Shown: one piece after another, positions 36,331-45,695 of the stretch
How the letters are laid out: each line of letters opens with the position of its first letter
Position numbering within the stretch: the first letter of the stretch is position 1
Source: Pseudomonas sp. RC10
Lineage (GTDB): Bacteria; Pseudomonadota; Gammaproteobacteria; Pseudomonadales; Pseudomonadaceae
Assembly: GCF_038397775.1 (NCBI RefSeq)
Contig: NZ_CP151650.1
Coordinates: 434,001-498,000 of the forward strand
Direction of reading: 5' to 3'
Length of the DNA: 64,000 bases
Program-made: the position numbers and the translations under genes
The notes under the pieces: generated by a model
Seen by the model: the letters and a program-made list of their open reading frames with translations, nothing else
What the model was told of the DNA's origin: nothing
Database searches by the model: none

Positions 36331-37335
36331 TCAGAGGTTGACGGTGATCATCTGGTCGGTCAGCCATTGCCTGACCTGCCCCACATCGAGGTGGGTCTGC
36401 GGGTGGCGTGGGCGAAAGCGCACCTGAAACCGGGCAACCGGGGTTTTGCCGAGGTTGTCGACCCGCCCGGACAGGATCGAGAAGTCGAGACTCAGGGCGC
36501 CCGCGAGTGTGGACAGCAAGTCGGTCTGGCTTTCGGGATGCTCGAAAATCAGGTCAAGGGTGTCGGGTCCGTTCTGCCAGGCGGCATCTTTGTTCAGAGG
36601 CAGAAGGTGGTCCTTGAGGACCGAGTGCTCCCGCTGGATCACATCCTTGAGCGTGCCCGCTTCGGTGATACGCCCGTGTTCGATCAACACAGCGGCATCG
36701 CAGGCGTAGCGAATAACGTCCCACGCGTGAGTGATCAGGATCACAGTGAAACCGTAGAGCTGCTTGAGGTCCGCCAGCAAATCGAGAATGGTCTGAGTGG
36801 TTTGTGAGTCCAGCGCGCTGGTAGCCTCATCGCACAGTAAGACTTGAGGGTTGGTGATCAGGGCGCGGGCAATGCCGACGCGCTGTTTCTGCCCACCTGA
36901 CAGCTGTGAGGGGTAATGCCCTTCGCGATCTTGGAGTCCGACTTTTTCGATCAACGCCCTCGCGCGCGCATACCGCTCAGCGGCTGGGACACCGCGAATG
37001 GCGAGCGGAAACGCGACGTTGTCGAGGACGGTCTTGCCGTGAAACAAATTGAAGTGCTGAAAAATAGTCGACACTTTCGACAGATATTCGCGCTGACCCC
37101 GAGCATCCAGCGATGCGAGGTCCTGGCCGTCGAACTCAACGGTGCCTGCCGATGGCGCTTCCAACAGATTGAGCAGGCGCAGCAGCGTGCTTTTGCCAGC
37201 GCCCGATGTGCCAACGATGCCGAGAAACGCGCCGCGCTCGATCTCCAGATCGACATCCTCAAGGGCGGTGGTGACGGTGTTGTCACGGTCGAAGGTTTTG
37301 CTGACGTGGGTCAGGCGGAAAATCGGATCGCTCAC
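36331..37335 (-). CDS. metN: MetN-type ABC transporter ATPase
   Basis: About 334 residues from a GTG at 37335 with AAGGAC well placed before it. The longer frame starts at a TTG without support. Walker A is GTSGAGKSTL near residue 40, the signature is LSGGQKQRVGIARAL, and Walker B LLCDEATSALD. The C-terminal domain (about 260-334) is the NIL regulatory domain of MetN, which binds methionine and inhibits transport. It is the first gene of the metN-metI-metQ operon. Confidence 0.9.
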   Translation of the reverse strand: MSDPIFRLTHVSKTFDRDNTVTTALEDVDLEIERGAFLGIVGTSGAGKSTLLRLLNLLEAPSAGTVEFDGQDLASLDARGQREYLSKVSTIFQHFNLFHGKTVLDNVAFPLAIRGVPAAERYARARALIEKVGLQDREGHYPSQLSGGQKQRVGIARALITNPQVLLCDEATSALDSQTTQTILDLLADLKQLYGFTVILITHAWDVIRYACDAAVLIEHGRITEAGTLKDVIQREHSVLKDHLLPLNKDAAWQNGPDTLDLIFEHPESQTDLLSTLAGALSLDFSILSGRVDNLGKTPVARFQVRFRPRHPQTHLDVGQVRQWLTDQMITVNL

Positions 37336-37486
37336 TGCAGCTGTCCTTGGTGATATTCGCTTGCGCGACAAATCAGACGTCGAAAACCGCCGACATCAGA
37401 AGTGCCGCCAATCATTCAAGAACTGCATAATCAGTGCTGTTTGTTATAGCTGAAAGGAATTTTTAATTCTTTGCTTATAACCTCGT

Positions 37487-37810
37487 TCAAATCTGCCCCA
37501 TCGCCCAACGCAGCAAAAAGAACACCGCCAGCCCGCCGCCGATGGTCGCCAGCAGGTTGCGACTGAACGCAGCGATTGCAATGGCGGCGATCCCCGCCAG
37601 CAGGTACGCGTTGTGCCATGACACCTGCCAATGCTGGCCGTCCGGCAGGAGCATGCCCGGCACGACGATGGCAGTCAGCACCGCAGTCGGTACGTAGTGC
37701 AGCCCTTGGCGAACCACCGGCGGGAAACGCAGATTCGGCCAGGCGAACAGGCTGTAGCGCATCAGAAACGTGATTGCGGTCATGCCGAGAATCAGCCACC
37801 AATAGCTCAT
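37487..37810 (-). CDS. azlD: AzlD-family branched-chain amino acid exporter subunit
   Basis: 107 residues with three or four membrane helices and the AzlD pattern (TFLMRYSLFAWPNLRFPPVVRQ, then YVPTAVLTAIVVPG). It works with AzlC to export branched-chain amino acids. Its ATG overlaps the azlC stop (ATGA), so the two are coupled. Confidence 0.9.
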   Translation of the reverse strand: MSYWWLILGMTAITFLMRYSLFAWPNLRFPPVVRQGLHYVPTAVLTAIVVPGMLLPDGQHWQVSWHNAYLLAGIAAIAIAAFSRNLLATIGGGLAVFFLLRWAMGQI

Positions 37811-38535
37811 GAATGCACCTCATTGCTCGGGGTGTCCTGCGCGTTGGAAGACTGCCGACGTTCGAGAAGTACGCCCACGGCGATGCCACTGAACGCGGCC
37901 GCCATCAGCCCCAGTTTGTAGGGCCATGCCCACGTCATCAGCGCGACAGCACCGGCCGCCAGCGCAGCCGCGACCTGCGGTCGGTTGCGCAGAAGCGGGA
38001 CGACGATGCCGATGAACGTCGCCAGCATCGCGAATTCCAGCCCCCAACTCGCCATGTCCGGCACGGCTTGGCCGAATAAAACGCCGACCAGTGAACTGCT
38101 GACCCAGCAAGCGTAGAGCGCGACGGTGACCCCCAGCCAGTACCAATGCGCCAGCGGGGTACGGCCATGAACGAGGTAAAAGCGCTGGACGACCGCGAAG
38201 GTTTCATCGGTCAGCCAGAACGCCAGCAGCAACCGCCAGCGCTGCGGCAATCCCTGAACTTGAGGCTGCATCGTGGCGCTGTACAGCACGTGGCGAAGGT
38301 TGACGATGAACGTGGTCAGCAAGATCACGACCGCGCTGGCGCCCGCGCCCATCAAGCTGACAACGATGAACTGCGCCGATCCGGCATAGACAAACATCGA
38401 CATGCCGACCGCCTGCCACAGCGACAAGCCGCCAACGCCTGCGAGGGTTCCAAAGATGATGCCGAACGGTGCAATGCCGACCAGCATGGGCACGCTGTCG
38501 CGAAGACCGCGAACGAACAGTTGATTACGGGACAT
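37807..38535 (-). CDS. azlC: AzlC-family branched-chain amino acid permease
   Basis: 242 residues from the ATG at 38535. Multiple membrane helices and the AzlC motif region GIAPFGIIFGTLAGVGGL, then FVYAGSAQFIVVSLMG and NLRHVLYSATMQPQ. It is the larger subunit of the AzlCD pair. The frame extends 25 codons upstream without family similarity. No AzlB-type regulator is adjacent. Confidence 0.92.
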   Translation of the reverse strand: MSRNQLFVRGLRDSVPMLVGIAPFGIIFGTLAGVGGLSLWQAVGMSMFVYAGSAQFIVVSLMGAGASAVVILLTTFIVNLRHVLYSATMQPQVQGLPQRWRLLLAFWLTDETFAVVQRFYLVHGRTPLAHWYWLGVTVALYACWVSSSLVGVLFGQAVPDMASWGLEFAMLATFIGIVVPLLRNRPQVAAALAAGAVALMTWAWPYKLGLMAAAFSGIAVGVLLERRQSSNAQDTPSNEVHS

Positions 38536-38731
38536 GGTTCTTCTCCTTATGTCCCGCAGGGTAGGCGTTCGGGGTGGGAGTGTCTTGAACGATCTTGCAC
38601 GATGCCGCAATGCTGTTTGGCCGTGGATCGGTTTGCGAATGGTTTATTCGGGCTACCACACATCCTGTGGGAGACGCCGGAGGAACGACGGCAGCGACGA
38701 GGGTTTTTCAGTCAACGCATAGGTCTCAGTC

Positions 38732-39736
38732 TTACGCCCCATGCACCTCCACCAACCACTCCGGAATCCGCTGTTCCAGGTAATAGGTCGGTGTTCTGAT
38801 CGTCCCGCCAACGAACCCGACATGGCCACCCTGAGCCTGAAAGTCGAATCGGGTACTGTCAGACAACTCGCCAGGCTCGGGCAGGCTGTGGCGAAACACG
38901 AACGGGTCGTCCAATGCCTGCACCAGCAGCGTCGGCGTGCGAATCGCGCCGAGGTAATAGCGGCTCGACGCTTTCCGGTAATAGTCGTGGGCATCGAGGA
39001 AACCGTTGAGCGGCGCGGTGACCTTCCCGTCGAAATCCCAGAACGTGCGCAGGTTGTCCAGCGAACCCAGTGCCGCGAGGACCGCGAGCCCGTCGCTCAA
39101 CCCTTCGTGTTGAAAGCGGCGTTGTTTGTCCCGGATGTAACCGACCATCTCGCGCATGAAGTGGCGCTGATACACCTTGGAAAAGCCTAGCCCGATACGG
39201 TCCGCGCACTCGTCCAGCCGAAATGGCACCGACACCGCCGCAGCCCCTTGTAACTGGCTTTGGAGGCCGGATTCGCCGAGGTACTTGAGCAAGATATTAC
39301 CGCCCAGCGAATAACCGACGGCATAGAGCGGCGCCAAGGGGCGGGCGGCTCGCAAGTGATCGATCACGGCGGCGAGGTCTTCCGTGGCGCCGGAGTGGTA
39401 GCTGCGAGGCAACAGATTGGGCTCTCCTGAACAGCCACGCCAGTTCACCGCAACGCTGGACCAGCCGCGCTTTTCCATCGCCCGCTGCAAACCTGCAACG
39501 TAAGGCGAATTGGAAGACCCGGTCAGGCCATGCAGCACAATGACGACCGGCACTTGGGCGTCATGAGGCCCATGCCAGTCGAGGTCGAGGAAGTCGCCGT
39601 CTTCCAGCCAGATGCGCTCGCGACGACGGTCGAGGTGAACGGTCTTGCGCCACAGCGGCCCCCACAAGGTTTGCAGGTGGGGATTGCCGAGGCCGGTTGC
39701 CGGAACGAAGGCCCGGCTGTCAGCTGGCGACGGCAC
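38732..39736 (-). CDS. YheT-family alpha/beta hydrolase
   Basis: 334 residues. The N-terminus has GNPHLQTLWGPLWR, a YheT signature. The oxyanion region is VLHGLTGSSNSPYV near residue 70, the nucleophile Ser is in AVGYSLGGNILLKYL near 144, and the late His lies in AQGGHVGFVGG. The family hydrolyses esters; the substrate is unknown. It starts at GTG 39736 inside the end of rsmD (17-base overlap), so it is likely co-transcribed with rsmD. Confidence 0.88.
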   Translation of the reverse strand: MPSPADSRAFVPATGLGNPHLQTLWGPLWRKTVHLDRRRERIWLEDGDFLDLDWHGPHDAQVPVVIVLHGLTGSSNSPYVAGLQRAMEKRGWSSVAVNWRGCSGEPNLLPRSYHSGATEDLAAVIDHLRAARPLAPLYAVGYSLGGNILLKYLGESGLQSQLQGAAAVSVPFRLDECADRIGLGFSKVYQRHFMREMVGYIRDKQRRFQHEGLSDGLAVLAALGSLDNLRTFWDFDGKVTAPLNGFLDAHDYYRKASSRYYLGAIRTPTLLVQALDDPFVFRHSLPEPGELSDSTRFDFQAQGGHVGFVGGTIRTPTYYLEQRIPEWLVEVHGA

Positions 39737-40340
39737 TTCGTTCCCACAGCGCGTAATACACCTGCCCGGCCTTTTTCTCGCGGTGCAGTCGCCAGTTGCC
39801 CGGCATGGCCAAGGTGGAGGGCGCAGTTTCGCTTTCGGTGTAGATCCACGCGTTGTCCGCCAGCCACTGACGTTCTTCGAGCAACGTGCAGGCCGGTGCC
39901 AGCAGGTTTTGGTGGAACGGCGGGTCGAGGAAGATCACGTCGAACTGCTCTGCGGGCTGGGTCTCCAGATAACGCAGGGCGTCGCCGGTCGATGTCCGAC
40001 CCACGGTGCAGCGCAGGGTGCCGAGATGCTCGCGCAGGTTGGAAATGGCGGCGGAATTGGTGTCCAGTGCCAGGCCCAGGCTGGCGCCGCGAGACAGTGC
40101 TTCCAGATACAGCGCGCCGCTGCCCGCGAACGGGTCGAGCACGCGGGCGCCTTCGATGTACGGCGCCAACCAGTTGAACAGGGTCTCGCGCACCCGGTCC
40201 GGCGTCGGGCGCAGGCCGGGGGCATCAGGAAAACTCAGACGCCGACTGCGCCATTCGCCGCCGATGATCCGCAGTTGGCCGAGGCCCGTATGGACTTTGT
40301 GCCCTTTGTGAATGCGCGGCGGCTTGGAAGTCGAGGTCAT
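39720..40340 (-). CDS. rsmD: 16S rRNA m2G966 methyltransferase
   Basis: 206 residues. The N-terminus RIIGGEWRSRRLSFPDAPGL and RPTPDRVRETLFNWL are typical of RsmD. The SAM-binding motif is VLDPFAGSGALYLEALSRGA and the catalytic motif IFLDPPFHQNL. It methylates G966 of 16S rRNA. Its ATG overlaps the stop of the preceding M16 gene. Confidence 0.96.
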   Translation of the reverse strand: MTSTSKPPRIHKGHKVHTGLGQLRIIGGEWRSRRLSFPDAPGLRPTPDRVRETLFNWLAPYIEGARVLDPFAGSGALYLEALSRGASLGLALDTNSAAISNLREHLGTLRCTVGRTSTGDALRYLETQPAEQFDVIFLDPPFHQNLLAPACTLLEERQWLADNAWIYTESETAPSTLAMPGNWRLHREKKAGQVYYALWERSAVAS

Positions 40341-41836
40341 TAGTGCTCCGGAACGCCGAGGGGTTGCTCGGCAGGTCGATCAGTAGGGGGCGGCAGAGGT
40401 TTCTGCGGGACAGTAGGGCCAGCGGTCACGATGACCAGCTTGTCCACGTCCAGATGCTTGTTCATCACCGTTTTGATCTGCTCGACGGTGACGCTCTGAG
40501 ACTGCGTCATGAAGTCTTCGATGTAGCTCAGGGGCAGATTATAGAAGCCGATTGCCCCCAATTGGCCAACGATTGCCGAGTTGCTCGCCGTGGACAGCGG
40601 GAAGCTGCCTGCGAGTTCGCGCTTGGCGTCGTCGAGCTCTTTCTGGGTGGGGCCGTTCTCGAGGAAGTCACGGGTGACGTCCTTGACCAGCTTCAAGGTG
40701 TTTTCGCTGAGTTCTGCACGGGTTTGCAGGCCGATGATGAACGGGCCTTGGGCCTGCATCGGCGTGAAGCCCGACGAAATACCGTACGTCAGGCCACGCT
40801 TTTCCCGTACTTCGGTCATCAAGCGGCTGCCAAAGCCGCCGCCGCCGAGGATCGAGTTGCCCAGCGAGAGCGCTGCATAATCCGGATCGGCCCGGTCAAT
40901 GCCCAGCTCGGCCAGCATCAGGTGGGTCTGCTTGGAAGGAAACTCAATGTGAGTCTCGCCAGATTTCGGCTCGGTCGGCGCAACGGTCTTCGCCAATGCC
41001 GGGCCTTTCGGCAGCGACGCCGACACCTGAGCGGCAACCGCTTCGGCATCTGCGCGAGAAAGATCGCCCACCAATGCAATCACCGCGTTCCCCGCCGCGT
41101 AGGCCTTGGCGTGAAAGGCTTTCAGCTGCGCGAGCGTGATTGGCGTGATGCTTTTGGCAGTGCCCATGCTTGGATGCCCGTAGGGGTGATTCCCATACAA
41201 GCGCGTGAACAGCTCATCGCCCGCCAGTTTGCCGGGGTTTTGCTTTTGATATTCAAAGCTGGCGAGAAGCTGGTTTTTGATCCGGGCCAGCGAGTCACTA
41301 GGGAGCGTGGGCTTGCCCACCACTTCCGAGAACAGCTTGAGCGCCGGTTCGCGTTTCTCGGGCGCACTCAGGCTGCGCAGCGAAACCAGCGCCATGTCGC
41401 GGTAGGAGCCGTTGCCGAAGTCGGCGCCCAGCCCTTCGAAACCTTCGGCGATGGCGCTGACATTCTTGCCTTTCACGCCTTCATTGAGCATGGCGTTGGT
41501 GACCAGCGCGATCCCCGGGGTGGCGCCATCCTGACTGCTGCCAGCCGCGAACAGCAAGCGCATGTCGAACATCGGCAGTTCGTGAGCTTCGACGAACAGC
41601 ACGCGGGCGCCTTCGGCGGTGTTCCACGACTGAATGTTCAATGAGCGACGGGCCGGGGCCTTGCCGTCGAGTTCTTTCAAGGATTCGAGGGTGTTCGCGG
41701 CTTTATCGATGGCTTTGGGCGCATCGGCGGGTGTGTCGGCCATGGCCGGTGCGGCGCTAAACAGCGCGAGGGTCGCCGCCAGCAGCATCGAAGGGGCCCG
41801 CGTTCGCCCCAGGCGTGTTTCGTTGCGCGGGGTCAT
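40340..41836 (-). CDS. M16-family protease, non-catalytic partner with Arg/Tyr motif
   Basis: 498 residues with a signal peptide (about 15-34, ending PAMAD). It has the M16 fold but lacks the zinc motif HXXEH; the equivalent position reads GIALVTNAMLNEG. It keeps the late Arg/Tyr motif SRLMTEVREKRGLTYG that M16 enzymes use to hold substrate. Together with the upstream gene, which has the zinc motif, it should form a two-subunit periplasmic protease, as in mitochondrial processing peptidase. The two genes overlap by 4 bases, and the next gene, rsmD, overlaps its stop. Confidence 0.88.
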   Translation of the reverse strand: MTPRNETRLGRTRAPSMLLAATLALFSAAPAMADTPADAPKAIDKAANTLESLKELDGKAPARRSLNIQSWNTAEGARVLFVEAHELPMFDMRLLFAAGSSQDGATPGIALVTNAMLNEGVKGKNVSAIAEGFEGLGADFGNGSYRDMALVSLRSLSAPEKREPALKLFSEVVGKPTLPSDSLARIKNQLLASFEYQKQNPGKLAGDELFTRLYGNHPYGHPSMGTAKSITPITLAQLKAFHAKAYAAGNAVIALVGDLSRADAEAVAAQVSASLPKGPALAKTVAPTEPKSGETHIEFPSKQTHLMLAELGIDRADPDYAALSLGNSILGGGGFGSRLMTEVREKRGLTYGISSGFTPMQAQGPFIIGLQTRAELSENTLKLVKDVTRDFLENGPTQKELDDAKRELAGSFPLSTASNSAIVGQLGAIGFYNLPLSYIEDFMTQSQSVTVEQIKTVMNKHLDVDKLVIVTAGPTVPQKPLPPPTDRPAEQPLGVPEH

Positions 41837-43185
41837 TTGGCTTTCTCCTCAGGCAGAACGTGCGCGACGGCGAGGCGTTCGCGGGTGAAATAGGTGCGAG
41901 CGGCTTTCTGGATATCTTCCGGAGTGACGCTTTGCAGCGCCGCCAGTTCGCCGTCGATCAGGCGCCAGGACAGCCCCACGGTTTCCAGCTCGCCGATGGT
42001 GCTGGCCTGACTGGTGATCGAATCACGCTCATACACCAGACCGGCGATGACCTGCGCCCGAACCCGCTCAAGCTCTTCTTTGGTCGGCGGCTTGTTTTTC
42101 AGCTCGTCCAGCAGGCGCCAGATACCCGCTTCGGTGTCGGCGAGGGTTTTCTTCTTCTGCATGTTGGGCGTGGCGCTGATGGTGAACAGGCTGTCACCAC
42201 GGGTGTAGGCGTCGTAATCGGAAGATGCACCGGTCACGAGTTCTTCACCTCGCTCCAGACGCGTCGGAATGCGCGCGCTGTAGCCGCCGTCCAGCAGTGC
42301 CGAGATCAGGCGCAGTGCGTTGACTGACTGCGGATCGTTCGCGGTGGACAGGCTTGGGACGTTGAAGCCGTACATCAGGCTCGGCATTTGAGTTGCAACA
42401 TGCACGGTGATCTGGCGCAGGCCCGGTTCAGGCAATTCCAGCGGCTTTTTCGATGGCGGCACGTCACGCCGTGGAATTGGCCCGAAGAAGCGTTCGGCCA
42501 GCGCCTTCACTTCGTCGGGTTTCACGTCGCCCACGACGACCAGCGTGGCGTTATTCGGCACGTACCAGGATTCGTACCAGTGGCGCAGTTCTTCGACCTT
42601 CATGCGGTCGAGGTCCGCCATCCAGCCGATGGTCGGCGTGTGGTAGCCGCTGGCCGGGTAGGCCATGGCCTTGAAGCGTTCGTAAGCCTTTGCGTTCGGC
42701 TTGTCATCGGTGCGCAGGCGACGCTCCTCTTTGATAACTTCTATCTCGCGCGCGAATTCTTCAGGCGGCAGGCGCAGGCTGGCCATGCGATCGGCTTCCA
42801 GCTCTAAGGCCACGCTCAGGCGATCGCGAGCCAGCACCTGGTAGTACGCGGTGTAATCATCGCTGGTGAAGGCGTTTTCTTCGGCGCCAAGGTCGCGCAG
42901 GATCAGCGAAGCCTCACCCGGACCCGCCTTGGAGCTGCCCTTGAACATCATGTGTTCCAGCGCGTGGGACAGGCCGGTCTGGCCGGGCGTCTCGTAACTG
43001 GAGCCCACCTTGTACCAGACCTGCGACACCACGACCGGCGCGCGATGATCTTCGCGCACGACGACTTTCAGGCCGTTATCCAGCGTGAATTCGGAAGTGG
43101 GTTGAGGGTCGGCGGCGAGAGCAGCAAGGGGCAAACACAATGTGCCGAGCAGAAGGCCTGCGGCACGGCGGGCAATAGCATTCAT
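41833..43185 (-). CDS. M16-family zinc protease, catalytic subunit
   Basis: 450 residues. A signal peptide (about 1-25, ending LAAD) gives periplasmic location. The inverted zinc motif is HALEH in GLSHALEHMMFKGS near residue 81, with the distal Glu about 75 residues on in EIEVIKEERRL. The C-terminal half includes ALLDGGYSARIPTRLERG without the exact Arg/Tyr motif, which the partner supplies. The substrate is unknown. It is divergent from ftsY across 294 bases. Confidence 0.9.
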   Translation of the reverse strand: MNAIARRAAGLLLGTLCLPLAALAADPQPTSEFTLDNGLKVVVREDHRAPVVVSQVWYKVGSSYETPGQTGLSHALEHMMFKGSSKAGPGEASLILRDLGAEENAFTSDDYTAYYQVLARDRLSVALELEADRMASLRLPPEEFAREIEVIKEERRLRTDDKPNAKAYERFKAMAYPASGYHTPTIGWMADLDRMKVEELRHWYESWYVPNNATLVVVGDVKPDEVKALAERFFGPIPRRDVPPSKKPLELPEPGLRQITVHVATQMPSLMYGFNVPSLSTANDPQSVNALRLISALLDGGYSARIPTRLERGEELVTGASSDYDAYTRGDSLFTISATPNMQKKKTLADTEAGIWRLLDELKNKPPTKEELERVRAQVIAGLVYERDSITSQASTIGELETVGLSWRLIDGELAALQSVTPEDIQKAARTYFTRERLAVAHVLPEEKAK

Positions 43186-43479
43186 TCGTCATTTGAACCT
43201 TCGAGACGGCCTGCTTGAACTTAGCGTCGGCGGGCGCGGGGGTGTTAGGATAGCGGCCAGTTTGCTTGCCGACCACGACTAAGATGTAGGAGTTTTCGGA
43301 TAAGCCATGGCCTTAAGGCTGATTGGGGCGACAGTGGCTGAACGCTATGAAGCGGATTCACTGATGCCACGTGCCGGGGCAACTGATGAACAAGCGGACA
43401 TAAAAGCAGTCTGTTTCGCATACAGAATTTTTCAGAGGCGCCGCTCTGGCGCGTCGCTACCTTGAGATAGCCGTCCTCC

Positions 43480-45027
43480 ATGTTTGGTTCCAACGACGAC
43501 AAGAAGACCCCAGCCCCGGCTGGCGAGAAAAAAGGCCTGTTCGGATGGCTGCGCAAAAAGCCGCAGGAAGCCGTTGCAGAGCAGCCACAGGATTCACCCG
43601 CCGCAGCGCCCGAGTCTGTCGTCGAGCCGACGCCGCCTGCTGCCGAGCCGCAAACCCCTCCGGCGATTCCGCCTGCTGTGCCACATGTCGCCACGGCTTT
43701 CGAAGCGCCAGCGCCAATCATTGAGCAACCAGCCGGCGAGCCTTGGCTGAAGCTACCGGTCGCCGAAGAGCCGGTGGCTCTGACGGATGAACAGGAGCCG
43801 CACGTCACCCCCGAGATTCCGGTGTACACCGCGTCGCACGTGCAATCCGAGATCGCCATTCCGCATCCGCCGGCTCAGCCTGCGGTGGTCGATACCCCGT
43901 CTTTTGAAGTGCCACCGTCCATCGAGCCAATCCCGGTTGCCCTGCCCGACCCGGTCGCTGGCGCTGACTTGCCTGCGCTGACCCAGCCTTCGCCTGTTCC
44001 CGCGCCGACAGTGGCTGTGCCGGTTGCACCCGTGATCGAGATCCCGCCAGCGCTAGTCGTCCCTGAAGCTCCGGCTCCCGTCGTGGAAGCCAGGCAACCC
44101 GGTTTCTTCGCCCGCCTGAAACAGGGTCTGTCCAAGACCAGCGCCAGCCTTGGTGAAGGCATGGCCAGCCTGTTCCTGGGCAAGAAAGCCATCGACGATG
44201 ACATGCTCGATGAGCTGGAAACGCGCTTGTTGACCGCCGACGTGGGTGTTGAAGCCACGTCGTTGATCGTGCGCAACCTGACCCAGAAAGTGGCGCGCAA
44301 ACAGTTGACCGACAGCGACGCGCTGTACAAGTCGCTGCAAAGCGAACTGACTGAAATGCTCAAACCGGTGGAAGCGCCGCTCGTCATTACCGCAGAACAC
44401 AAGCCATTTGTGATTCTGGTCGTTGGCGTCAACGGCGCTGGCAAGACCACCACTATCGGCAAGCTGGCCAAGAAGCTTCAGCTTGAAGGCAAGAAAGTCA
44501 TGCTGGCGGCAGGCGACACCTTCCGCGCTGCGGCGGTCGAGCAGCTTCAGGTCTGGGGTGAGCGCAACAAGATCCCGGTCATCGCCCAGCACACTGGCGC
44601 CGACTCGGCCTCGGTCATCTTTGACGCCGTGCAGGCCGCCAAGGCCCGTGGTGTCGATGTGTTGATCGCCGACACCGCCGGTCGTCTGCACACCAAAGAT
44701 AACCTGATGGAAGAGCTGAAAAAGGTGCGCCGCGTGATCGGCAAGCTGGACGAAGCCGCGCCTCACGAAGTGTTGCTGGTGCTGGATGCCGGTACAGGTC
44801 AGAACGCCATCAACCAGGCCAAGCAATTCAATCAGACGGTGAGCCTGACGGGCCTTGCCCTCACCAAGCTCGACGGCACGGCCAAAGGCGGGGTGATCTT
44901 CGCGCTGGCCAAGCAGTTCGGACTGCCGATTCGTTACATCGGCGTCGGTGAAGGCATCGACGATTTGCGGACATTCGAGGCCGAACCCTTCGTTCAGGCC
45001 CTCTTCGCCGAGCGGGAGCGCACATGA
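43480..45027 (+). CDS. ftsY: Signal recognition particle receptor FtsY
   Basis: 515 residues. The first 200 or so form a Pro/Ala/Glu/Val-rich A domain of low complexity (many PAP and PVV stretches), longer than in many species, preceded by a basic patch FGWLRKKP that may touch the membrane. The NG domain follows with the P-loop [16 protein letters not shown] near residue 315, then [21 protein letters not shown] and [10 protein letters not shown]. It docks SRP-ribosome complexes at the inner membrane. It is first in the ftsY-ftsE-ftsX run, with an ATGA overlap to ftsE. Confidence 0.97.
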   Translation: MFGSNDDKKTPAPAGEKKGLFGWLRKKPQEAVAEQPQDSPAAAPESVVEPTPPAAEPQTPPAIPPAVPHVATAFEAPAPIIEQPAGEPWLKLPVAEEPVALTDEQEPHVTPEIPVYTASHVQSEIAIPHPPAQPAVVDTPSFEVPPSIEPIPVALPDPVAGADLPALTQPSPVPAPTVAVPVAPVIEIPPALVVPEAPAPVVEARQPGFFARLKQGLSKTSASLGEGMASLFLGKKAIDDDMLDELETRLLTADVGVEATSLIVRNLTQKVARKQLTDSDALYKSLQSELTEMLKPVEAPLVITAEHKPFVILVVGVNGAGKTTTIGKLAKKLQLEGKKVMLAAGDTFRAAAVEQLQVWGERNKIPVIAQHTGADSASVIFDAVQAAKARGVDVLIADTAGRLHTKDNLMEELKKVRRVIGKLDEAAPHEVLLVLDAGTGQNAINQAKQFNQTVSLTGLALTKLDGTAKGGVIFALAKQFGLPIRYIGVGEGIDDLRTFEAEPFVQALFAERERT

Positions 45028-45695
45028 TTCGTTTCGAACAGGTCGGTAAACGCTATCCGAACGGACACGTCGGCTTGCATGAGCTGAGCTTTCGAGTGCG
45101 TCGCGGTGAGTTTCTGTTTGTGACCGGCCACTCCGGTGCCGGTAAAAGTACGCTGTTGCGGCTGCTGCTGGCGATGGAGCGTCCCACCACCGGCAAACTG
45201 CTGCTGGCGGGGCAAGACCTCGGGCAGATCAGCAATGCGCAGATTCCGTTCCTGCGGCGGCAGATCGGCGTCGTGTTCCAGAACCACCAGTTGCTGTTCG
45301 ACCGCACGGTCTTCAATAACGTCGCCCTGCCGCTCCAGATTCTGGGGCTGTCCAAGGCAGAAGTGACCAAACGCGTCGATTCGGCGCTGGAGCGTGTGGC
45401 CCTGTCTGACAAGGCCGAGCTGTACCCTGGCGACTTATCCACCGGTCAGCAGCAGCGCGTCGGTATTGCACGCGCCATCGTTCACCGCCCGGCCTTGCTG
45501 CTGGCGGACGAACCCACCGGTAACCTCGATCCACGGCTGGCAGCGGAAATCATGGGCGTATTCGAAGACATCAACCGCCTGGGCACCAGCGTGCTGATCG
45601 CCAGTCACGACCTGGCCCTGATTGCGCGCATGCGCCACCGCATGCTGACCCTGCAACGCGGCCGCCTGATCGGTGACGGGGAGGCTGGCGTATGA
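45024..45695 (+). CDS. ftsE: Cell division ATPase FtsE
   Basis: 223 residues. Walker A GHSGAGKSTLLRLL near residue 36, the Q-loop VVFQNHQLL, the signature LSTGQQQRVGIARAI and Walker B LLLADEPTGNLD. With FtsX it forms the complex that activates periplasmic peptidoglycan hydrolases at the septum. Both its start and stop overlap neighbours by 4 bases (ATGA), giving translational coupling across the operon. Confidence 0.97.
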   Translation: MIRFEQVGKRYPNGHVGLHELSFRVRRGEFLFVTGHSGAGKSTLLRLLLAMERPTTGKLLLAGQDLGQISNAQIPFLRRQIGVVFQNHQLLFDRTVFNNVALPLQILGLSKAEVTKRVDSALERVALSDKAELYPGDLSTGQQQRVGIARAIVHRPALLLADEPTGNLDPRLAAEIMGVFEDINRLGTSVLIASHDLALIARMRHRMLTLQRGRLIGDGEAGV

